Positions 1-4,830 of a stretch of DNA of 6,410 bases are shown piece after piece. This DNA comes from Verrucomicrobiota bacterium (GTDB lineage: Bacteria > Verrucomicrobiota > Verrucomicrobiia > Opitutales > Opitutaceae): contig JAURJO010000333.1 of NCBI GenBank assembly GCA_030832235.1, positions 1 through 6,410 on the forward strand, written 5' to 3'. The notes under the pieces were generated by a model, which was not told the origin of the DNA, did not search any database, and was given only the letters and a program-made list of their open reading frames with translations. Every line of letters starts with the position of its first letter. The first letter of the stretch is position 1. Both the position numbers and the translations under genes were made by a program.

Positions 1-2
1 TC

Positions 3-572
3 GGCGCCTCGGGCTGGCGCTACGATCCCAGCCGCGTGGGCAGTTGGGTGCTGGAGGAGCCGATTCACTTCTTCGACCTTGCGCGCTGGTACCTGGAGGC
101 GGCCGGTGACCCGGTGGAACTCCACGCCTACGGCAATTCCCGCGATCCCAACCGACCGGGGCTTTACGACAACTTCAGCGCGATCTTCCGCTATGCGAAC
201 GGCTCGTATGCGGTCGTGTCGCAGACGCTGGCCGCCTTCGAGCACCACCAGACGGTGAAGATTGCCGGCACCAAGGGGGCGATTTGGGCGGCCTGGAGTG
301 GCGCCCTCGACCGTACACTGGAGCCGACATTCTTCCTGAAGGTGTTCGACGGCGAAAAACTCGAGGAGGTGAAGCTCGCGCGGCACAGCGGCGAGGTCTT
401 CGAGCTGCGCGAGCAGATCGACCGCTGCGTGCGCATGGTGCGCGGCGAGGCGCCGCCGGCCGCGACGGGCGAGGATGGCGTTTGGTCGGCCGGCCTTTGC
501 CTGCTGGCCGAGGAATCCATCCGCCAGGGACGTCCGCTGCCGGTGCCCGATCTCGCGGGGGGGGGGCTATGA
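3..572 (+). CDS. Gfo/Idh/MocA family NAD(P)-dependent oxidoreductase, C-terminal part (5' end outside window)
   Basis: The frame is open from the window edge, and 189 residues are visible, so the N-terminal Rossmann domain and start codon lie upstream. What remains looks like the C-terminal substrate-binding and dimerisation domain of the family. The motif EEPIHFFDLARW (local residues 18-29) carries the conserved catalytic-type His (H22) followed by Asp (D25); the acid that usually sits four residues before the His is Glu here. A stretch around residues 80-90 (IAGTKGAIWA) matches the usual 'GTKG' beta-strand segment. Family members oxidise or epimerise sugars, inositols and related polyols in the cytoplasm with NAD(P). 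The exact substrate cannot be told from this half. The stop codon overlaps the start of the MFS gene (ATGA), so the two are probably translationally coupled. The last codons, including a Gly-Gly-Gly, are written in a run of ten G. An internal GTG at 36 is not the true start, because homology-like sequence continues upstream of it. Confidence 0.88.
   Translation, partial: GASGWRYDPSRVGSWVLEEPIHFFDLARWYLEAAGDPVELHAYGNSRDPNRPGLYDNFSAIFRYANGSYAVVSQTLAAFEHHQTVKIAGTKGAIWAAWSGALDRTLEPTFFLKVFDGEKLEEVKLARHSGEVFELREQIDRCVRMVRGEAPPAATGEDGVWSAGLCLLAEESIRQGRPLPVPDLAGGGL
557..566 (+). repeat. G10 homopolymer at the oxidoreductase/MFS junction
   Basis: Ten consecutive G lie in the last codons of the oxidoreductase, ending two bases before the MFS start codon at 569. 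The tract can serve as a G-rich ribosome-binding site for the MFS gene, although its 3' end is very close to the ATG. Such long mononucleotide runs are prone to replication or transcription slippage, and also to sequencing error. A gain of one G would remove the oxidoreductase stop and join its frame to the MFS frame. Confidence 0.85.
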
Positions 573-1882
573 GCGCCCCCGCGCCAGCCCCATTGCGCTG
601 GCACGACGGTGTCACGCGCTACCAATGGCTCGTGCTGTTCATCGCGTGCCTCGGGTGGATCTTCGACGCGTTCGAGGGACAGCTCTACAACATCACGCGC
701 GGCGACATGCTTCCCGACCTGCTGCGGGCCGCCAACCCGGCGATCACGCCGACCGCGCTGGCCGCCGCCACGGCGTCGTGGGGCGAGCGGTTTCTCGGGA
801 TTTTCCTGATCGGGGGGACGCTCGGCGGCTGGCTCTTCAGCAGTTTGGCGGACCGCTGGGGACGGGTGCCGGTGATGTCGGTCACCATCCTTTTCTACAG
901 CATCTTTTCCGGACTCACTTCTTTCGCGACCGAGCTCTGGCATGTCGGCGCCTTGCGGTTCCTGGTGGCGATGGGAGTGGGTGGCGAGTGGGCGGTGGGC
1001 GCCGCTTTGGTCGCGGAGGTTTTTCCGGCGCACGCCCGCGAGCGGGCGGGGGTTATTTTCCACGCGTCGAGTGTGGCAGGACTGTGGTTGGCGGCGGGTA
1101 CGGGGCTGTGGGTCGGCGCGGAGTGGCGGATGGCCTATCTGGTCGGGGTGGTCCCCGCGCTGCTGGTGCTCTGGGTTCGGATGAGCGTGAAGGAGCCCGA
1201 TTCGTGGCGACGGGCGAAGGAGACGCGCGCGGAGCAGTTGGGGAGTTTCCGCGAACTGCTCGGCGATCCCCGTTGGCGTGGTCGCGCCTTGGGCGGGGCC
1301 TTGCTTGCAATGGTTGGCTTGGCGACCTTCTGGGGCGTGGTGGTCGCGGGTCAGAACATCGCCGATGACCTACTGCGGCGGCTGGGTGTGCCGGCCGGTG
1401 AGGCGGCCTCCCGTGCCAAGATCGCCTTCGGTTTCGTGCAGACCGCCGGGGCCGGGCTGGGGATGCTGATGTTCGGGCCACTCAGCGTGCGCTGGGGACG
1501 CCGGCGCACCTTCGCCGTGATGCACGTGGCCGCCTGCGTCATGACCTTGGTGGTTTGCTGGGTGCCGGGATATTTCGGCAGCTACGCGCTTCTGCTCGTG
1601 CTCCTGCCGGTCTTCGGATTCTTCGCTCAGGGCATCCATGCCGGCTACGCGGTTTACTTTCCGGAGCTTTTCCCGACTCATCTGCGGGCCACTGGCGCCG
1701 GCTTTTGCTTCAACACCGGTCGCATCCTTGCCGCCCCGGTTCTGATCTGGCTCTCGGCGTGGATGAAATCGACCTTTGCCCTGCCGGTCGCCGTCTCGGT
1801 GTTGGGCATGTTTTTCCTCCTCGGCCTCATCGTGTTGCGCTTTCTGCCGGAGACGCGGGATCAGGAACTGCCGGAGGGTTAG
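569..1882 (+). CDS. MFS transporter, organic acid/sugar:H+ symporter type
   Basis: This is a 437-residue inner-membrane protein of normal length for a 12-helix major facilitator. The N-terminus is short and proline/alanine-rich, and the first helix (about residues 18-35) contains the acidic residue D33 in WIFDAFE. The loop between helices 2 and 3 has the MFS motif A (GWLFSSLADRWGR, 87-99). Helix 4 has RFLVAMGVGGEW (130-141), which resembles the signature of aromatic-acid, sialate and metabolite:H+ symporters. A basic central loop (about 203-240) separates the halves. The second half has a degenerate motif A (SVRWGRRR, 306-313) and YFPELFPTHLRATGAG (363-378), typical of the same subfamilies. 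ATG at 569 was chosen because it overlaps the upstream stop as ATGA and starts the aligned-looking N-terminus; the frame is open further upstream but there it only shadows the oxidoreductase. Co-transcription with the oxidoreductase suggests uptake of that enzyme's substrate, possibly a sugar acid or polyol. The substrate itself is not resolved. Confidence 0.9.
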   Translation: MSAPAPAPLRWHDGVTRYQWLVLFIACLGWIFDAFEGQLYNITRGDMLPDLLRAANPAITPTALAAATASWGERFLGIFLIGGTLGGWLFSSLADRWGRVPVMSVTILFYSIFSGLTSFATELWHVGALRFLVAMGVGGEWAVGAALVAEVFPAHARERAGVIFHASSVAGLWLAAGTGLWVGAEWRMAYLVGVVPALLVLWVRMSVKEPDSWRRAKETRAEQLGSFRELLGDPRWRGRALGGALLAMVGLATFWGVVVAGQNIADDLLRRLGVPAGEAASRAKIAFGFVQTAGAGLGMLMFGPLSVRWGRRRTFAVMHVAACVMTLVVCWVPGYFGSYALLLVLLPVFGFFAQGIHAGYAVYFPELFPTHLRATGAGFCFNTGRILAAPVLIWLSAWMKSTFALPVAVSVLGMFFLLGLIVLRFLPETRDQELPEG

Positions 1883-2008
1883 GAACTTCCGGTCGGCGCC
1901 CGGTCCTGGCCCTTTCGCCAGAGTGCTTCGGCCGGGCGGAATTCGCTGTTGACGCTTGAGGGGCTGACGGATCCCTTGCGCGGTTCCGAACCAAGCAATC
2001 CGACGACC

Positions 2009-2206
2009 ATGCGTGACGAATACATCAAGGAAGCCCAGAAGCAGGTCCAGGACCCGAACGTCCTGATCAACGTGGTGTCCCGCCGCGTGAAGCAGCTCAA
2101 GCGTGGCAACCGCCCGCTCGTTGAGTCGCTCGAGAAGCTGGCCCCCGAGGACGTCGCCTTGCGCGAGGTCATCGAGAACAAGATCAGCCACGAGTTGGCC
2201 TCCTGA
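2009..2206 (+). CDS. rpoZ: DNA-directed RNA polymerase subunit omega
   Basis: This is a 65-residue protein. Omega binds the beta' subunit, helps assemble and stabilise RNA polymerase, and in some bacteria forms part of a ppGpp site. The core segment DPNVLINVVSRRVKQLKRG (residues 14-32) followed by NRPLVE is the hallmark of omega, and the C-terminal part (EDVALREVIENKI) matches the family's second helix. The protein is shorter than the roughly 90 residues of E. coli omega because the acidic tail is missing. ATG at 2009 is preferred to a TTG at 1949 in the same frame, because the family begins just before the first helix (MRDEYIKEA) and the extra 20 residues look like untranslated leader. No Shine-Dalgarno sequence is visible. 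A 126-bp gap separates it from the MFS gene, so it probably has its own promoter. A strong intrinsic terminator follows its stop. Confidence 0.92.
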   Translation: MRDEYIKEAQKQVQDPNVLINVVSRRVKQLKRGNRPLVESLEKLAPEDVALREVIENKISHELAS

Positions 2207-2228
2207 TCCCGTCCCAGGCGGATTTTCC

Positions 2229-2262
2229 AAGGCGGCGCGGCGATTGCCGGCGCCGCCTTTTT
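2229..2262 (+). terminator. Rho-independent terminator after rpoZ
   Basis: GGCGGCGC (2231-2238) pairs perfectly with GCGCCGCC (2250-2257). The stem extends inward as GGC/GCC around a GATT loop, with one bulged G, and outward as AA/TT. Five T (2258-2262) follow directly. The geometry is that of a classical intrinsic terminator for transcripts leaving rpoZ, whose stop is 22 nt upstream. The T-run ends only 28 nt before the smpB start. Confidence 0.9.
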
Positions 2263-2290
2263 GATTCTCGCTGTCCGACAGTTCGTCGCC

Positions 2291-2770
2291 ATGTCCGCCG
2301 CCCGCCCAGACGCCAAACGCTTCACGGAAGTCCGCAACGCGAAGGCGCTGCGGGACTACACCGTGGATGAGCGCTTCGAGGCCGGCATCCAGCTTCGCGG
2401 CACCGAGGTTAAGGCGATCCGCGCCGGCAAAGCCCAGATCAGTGATGCGTTCGCGCGGGTGGAAAAAGGGGAGCTTTGGCTGCACAACGCCCACATCGAG
2501 CAGTACGCCTTCGGCAACATCCACAATCACGACGCCAAGCGTATCCGGAAGCTCCTCCTGCACCGGCGGCAGCTCGAAAAGATCCGCGTTGCGCTCGAGA
2601 CCGGCGGCGGTCGGGCGGTGGTGCCGCTCCGGATGTACTTCAAGGAGGCGCTGGTGAAGGTCGAGGTGGCGCTCTGCACCGGAAAAAAGAGCTTCGATCG
2701 GCGCGAGGACCTCAAGAAGCGCGTGCAACTCCGCGAGGTCGATCAGGCGATGAAACAGCGGCGCGGCTGA
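2291..2770 (+). CDS. smpB: SsrA-binding protein SmpB (trans-translation)
   Basis: This 159-residue protein is of normal SmpB length. SmpB binds the tRNA-like domain of tmRNA (SsrA) and delivers it to ribosomes stalled on broken mRNAs, which are rescued while the nascent peptide is tagged for degradation. Family blocks are all present: NAKALRDYTVDERFEAG (16-32), the RNA-binding LRGTEVKAIRAGKAQISDAFARV region (from 35), GELWLHNAHIEQY (60-72), NHDAKRIRKLLLHRRQL (79-95), VPLRMYFK (111-118) and the GKKSFDRRED region (131-140). The basic C-terminal tail (about 134-159), which enters the mRNA channel in known SmpB, is intact. ATG at 2291 was chosen; a TTG at 2261 in frame lies within the terminator T-run and adds residues not typical of the family. 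No clear Shine-Dalgarno sequence is seen. trmL starts 11 nt after the stop, so the two are likely co-transcribed. tmRNA itself is not in this window. Confidence 0.96.
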   Translation: MSAARPDAKRFTEVRNAKALRDYTVDERFEAGIQLRGTEVKAIRAGKAQISDAFARVEKGELWLHNAHIEQYAFGNIHNHDAKRIRKLLLHRRQLEKIRVALETGGGRAVVPLRMYFKEALVKVEVALCTGKKSFDRREDLKKRVQLREVDQAMKQRRG

Positions 2771-2781
2771 TCATCGGGGCC

Positions 2782-3246
2782 ATGCTGCACGTCGTCCTGT
2801 TCCAGCCCGAGATCGCGCCGAACACCGGCAACATCGGCCGGATGTGCGCCATCACCCGCTCGCGCCTGCACCTGATTCATCCGCTCGGCTACGTGATCAA
2901 CGACCGCAACCTGCGGCGCGCCGGCATGGACTACTGGAAGTCTCTCGACGTGCATGAGCACGCCGACTGGGCGGCCTTTCGCGCGAGTCCTGCGGCTCCC
3001 GCGCGACTTTGGCTCCTCAGCACGAAGGCGGAGCAGGGAATCTGGGACGTGGAGTTCGCCGACGGCGATGGACTCGTCTTCGGCAGCGAAAGCTCGGGCG
3101 CGCCGGATTGGCTGCACCACGAACTTTCCGAACGGCGCGTTCGTATTCCGCAGGCTGATCCCTCGCTCCGTTCGCTGAACCTCAGCACCGCGGCCGGCAT
3201 CGCCTGCTACGAGGCGCTCCGGCAGGTCATGCACCGCAAGATTTGA
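2782..3246 (+). CDS. trmL: tRNA (cytidine(34)-2'-O)-methyltransferase, SPOUT family
   Basis: This 154-residue protein has the length of the single-domain TrmL (YibK) family. These enzymes use S-adenosylmethionine to methylate the 2'-OH of wobble nucleotide 34 in tRNA-Leu (CmAA and UmAA anticodons) and work as dimers with a trefoil knot. The three SPOUT motifs are visible: PEIAPNTGNIGRMC (9-22), FGSESSGAP (100-108, where the family usually has GLP) and RIPQADPSLRSLNLSTAAGI (121-140), followed by ACYEALRQ. The ATG at 2782 directly precedes the family-typical LHVVLFQPEIAPNTGN. GGGG at 2776-2779 sits too close to the ATG to be a standard ribosome-binding site. It lies 11 nt after smpB and shares its direction, which suggests a common transcript for two translation-related functions. 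Its last 20 bp overlap the 3' end of the convergent apaG. A broader TrmH-type tRNA/rRNA specificity cannot be excluded. Confidence 0.93.
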   Translation: MLHVVLFQPEIAPNTGNIGRMCAITRSRLHLIHPLGYVINDRNLRRAGMDYWKSLDVHEHADWAAFRASPAAPARLWLLSTKAEQGIWDVEFADGDGLVFGSESSGAPDWLHHELSERRVRIPQADPSLRSLNLSTAAGIACYEALRQVMHRKI

Positions 3247-3643
3247 CGGCCGGGTCGCGACCCTCGCGCGGGATCGCCATCTCGAAGGGTGGAAGCTTCA
3301 CGTGCACCTTGCGTCCAGCCTCGTCGATTCCGTGGAAGCTGCCGTGCACGACGGCGTCGACTCCTGTCACGTGGAAGCTGTTGTACGAGAATTCCTCGCC
3401 GGGCGCGAGCCGTGGGGTCTCGCCAACGATCTTGTCGCCCTCGATGACGAGGCGCTCGCCGTCGACCTGCTCCACGACCCATTTCCGGCCCAGCAATGTG
3501 ACCGCGCAGGCTGAGGAGTTACGGATCGTGATGTAGTAGACGAACGCGTGCGGCTTGTCCGGCGGCAGGCTCGCGCCGCCGTGGTGGTAGCACAGGCGGT
3601 CGAGGCGGGCGGTCAGACCGGGAAGTTCGCTGGACAGGCTCAC
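3227..3643 (-). CDS. apaG: ApaG domain protein (DUF525)
   Basis: This 138-residue protein consists of one ApaG domain, an immunoglobulin/fibronectin-like beta sandwich. Recognisable blocks are AFVYYITIRN (33-42), VTLLGRKWVV (48-57), GDKIVGETPRLAPGEEFSYNS (from 69) and the glycine-containing turn VVHGSFHGIDEAG (98-110). The family was linked genetically to Co2+/Mg2+ sensitivity in enterobacteria, but its biochemical role is still unclear, so the 'Co2+/Mg2+ efflux protein' label should be treated as a name only. The ORF begins with GTG at 3641-3643; no ATG offers a better start before the domain, and no Shine-Dalgarno sequence is evident. The C-terminal tail (about 120-138) extends slightly past the usual domain. 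It is divergent from the ABC operon across 92 bp and convergent with trmL, overlapping that gene's last 20 bp. Confidence 0.9.
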   Translation of the reverse strand: MSLSSELPGLTARLDRLCYHHGGASLPPDKPHAFVYYITIRNSSACAVTLLGRKWVVEQVDGERLVIEGDKIVGETPRLAPGEEFSYNSFHVTGVDAVVHGSFHGIDEAGRKVHVKLPPFEMAIPREGRDPAVKSCGA

Positions 3644-3673
3644 GTGGGAACGAGAGTGCGGTTTTCCGTTTCG

Positions 3674-3698
3674 GCAAGCGTCTCCGTTCGCCGCTTGC
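3674..3698. promoter_or_regulatory. Inverted repeat in the divergent apaG/ABC intergenic region (candidate operator)
   Basis: GCAAGCG (3674-3680) and CGCTTGC (3692-3698) are perfect inverted copies separated by 11 nt. The repeat lies in the 92-bp gap (3644-3735) between the divergent starts of apaG and the ABC ATPase, where promoters for both are expected. The size and spacing are compatible with a dimeric regulator binding site, or with a small hairpin in either leader. No T-run follows, so it is not an intrinsic terminator. I could not identify convincing -35/-10 boxes. Function is inferred from position only. Confidence 0.35.
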
Positions 3699-3723
3699 GC
3701 CGCGCCGGCCGACCCGCTGGATA

Positions 3724-3733
3724 GGGCGCGCCC
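3724..3733. promoter_or_regulatory. Perfect 10-bp palindrome over the ABC ATPase ribosome-binding region
   Basis: GGGCGCGCCC is fully self-complementary and ends two bases before the ATG at 3736. It overlaps the G-rich AGGG (3723-3726) that is the best ribosome-binding candidate. It cannot form a normal hairpin by itself, since there is no loop. It could hinder initiation through pairing with other GC-rich leader sequence, or bind a protein. In a genome this GC-rich it may be chance. Confidence 0.25.
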
Positions 3734-3735
3734 GC

Positions 3736-4806
3736 ATGATCTCGATCCGCATCCGGCAACTTACCAAGCGCTTCGGTTCCGTCACGGCGCTCCAGCGGCT
3801 CGACCTCACGATCGACGCCGGTGAGCTGTTTTTCCTCCTAGGCCCCAGTGGCTGCGGCAAGACCACGCTGCTGCGCAGCCTGGCCGGCTTCTACATTCCG
3901 GAGGAGGGCACGGTGCTTTTTGGCGACGAGGATGTGACGCGATTGGAACCCCACCGCCGCAACACCGGCATGATGTTCCAGAGCTACGCGTTGTGGCCGC
4001 ACATGACGGTGGCGGAGAACGTCGCCTTCGGGTTGGAAGAGCGGAAGGTGCCTGCGCCCGAGCTCAAGCGGCGGGTCGCCGAGGCCCTGGAATCGGTGCG
4101 CATGGGAGCCTTCGCCGATCGCAAGCCCAACCAGCTTTCCGGCGGTCAGCAGCAACGGGTGGCTCTGGCGCGCGCCCTAGTCATCCGTCCGCGCTGCCTC
4201 CTGCTCGACGAGCCGCTTTCCAATCTCGACGCGAAGCTGCGGCTGGAAATGCGCGCGGAGATCCGTCGGGTCTGCAAGGAATTCAAGCTCACGACCGTCT
4301 ACGTGACCCACGACCAGAAAGAGGCGCTTTCGGTGGCCGATCGCATGGCGATTCTCGATGGTGGTCGCATCCTGCAGGTCGGCTCGCCCCGGGAAGTTTA
4401 CCGGCGCCCGGTGGGGCGGGTGGTGGCGGATTTCATCGGGGAGACTGACTTCATCCCAGGCGCGGTCGTGTCCTGCCAGGACGGCCGCGCCACGGTCGAT
4501 ACCGCGCTGGGGCGTATGGCGGGCGTGCTGGGCGATCCGGCCGCGCGACCCGCCCCCGGAGCCAAGGTGACCCTTTGCGTGCGGCCGGAATGCTGGTCGC
4601 TGAGCGACCGCCAGCCCGCGGATAATTGGGTGCGCGGGCGCATCGGAGAGGCGGTCTACCTGGGCGAGCTAGCCCAATACGCGCTGCAGGCCGGCGACCG
4701 CACGCTGAAGGTCATCGAGCTCAACCCGCGGTTTCTCGAGAAATCGGGGCAGGGCGAGGTTTTTGCCCGGGCCGAACCGGAGGATGTGGTTGTCCTCGCC
4801 GACTGA
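3736..4806 (+). CDS. ABC transporter ATP-binding protein, Fe(III)/polyamine/phosphonate importer type (FbpC/PotA-like)
   Basis: This 356-residue cytoplasmic ATPase powers a binding-protein-dependent importer. It shows the full nucleotide-binding set: Walker A GPSGCGKT (36-43), Q-loop MMFQSYALWPHM (79-90), signature LSGGQQQR (134-141), Walker B LLLDEP (155-160) with catalytic E159, D-loop SNLD (162-165) and the switch histidine in YVTHD (H192). The phrase QSYALWPHMTVAENVAFGL and the C-terminal TOBE-type beta domain (about 240-355, with CVRPE at 281-285) place it in the PotA/FbpC/CUT1-like group. All key residues are intact. The ATG at 3736 begins directly with the first beta strand; AGGG at 3723-3726 can act as a ribosome-binding site 9 nt upstream. 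The binding-protein gene starts 24 nt after the stop, so they form an operon. Substrate assignment (iron, polyamine, phosphonate, thiamine or sugar) is not possible from the ATPase alone. Confidence 0.93.
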   Translation: MISIRIRQLTKRFGSVTALQRLDLTIDAGELFFLLGPSGCGKTTLLRSLAGFYIPEEGTVLFGDEDVTRLEPHRRNTGMMFQSYALWPHMTVAENVAFGLEERKVPAPELKRRVAEALESVRMGAFADRKPNQLSGGQQQRVALARALVIRPRCLLLDEPLSNLDAKLRLEMRAEIRRVCKEFKLTTVYVTHDQKEALSVADRMAILDGGRILQVGSPREVYRRPVGRVVADFIGETDFIPGAVVSCQDGRATVDTALGRMAGVLGDPAARPAPGAKVTLCVRPECWSLSDRQPADNWVRGRIGEAVYLGELAQYALQAGDRTLKVIELNPRFLEKSGQGEVFARAEPEDVVVLAD

Positions 4807-4830
4807 GCGCGCGCGGGACCAGTTCCGGGC

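Noticed and set aside
284..568. Upstream extension of the MFS frame into the oxidoreductase gene
   Set aside because: The extension is low-complexity Arg/Gly/Ala sequence shadowing the oxidoreductase frame. The ATG at 569 with ATGA overlap gives a normal MFS N-terminus.
1871..1892. CCGGA/TCCGG inverted repeat at the MFS stop codon as a terminator
   Set aside because: It has only five pairs, a 12-nt loop and no T-run. It is too weak to call.
1949..1977. Possible sigma-70 promoter for rpoZ (TTGACG at 1949-1954, TCCCTT 17 bp downstream)
   Set aside because: The -35 box matches well, but the -10 box shares only two of six consensus bases, so a promoter cannot be placed here with confidence. A promoter somewhere in 1883-2008 is still likely.
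2271..2281. Odd palindrome CTGTCCGACAG just upstream of smpB
   Set aside because: The arms are five bases with a one-base centre. Several such sites are expected by chance in a window of this size, and it matches no operator I can name with confidence.
1370..2728. Long (452-codon) open frame on the minus strand across the end of the MFS gene, rpoZ and smpB
   Set aside because: It is antisense to three well-recognised genes and spans the rpoZ terminator. Its translation has no recognisable domain. Long antisense frames are common in GC-rich DNA.
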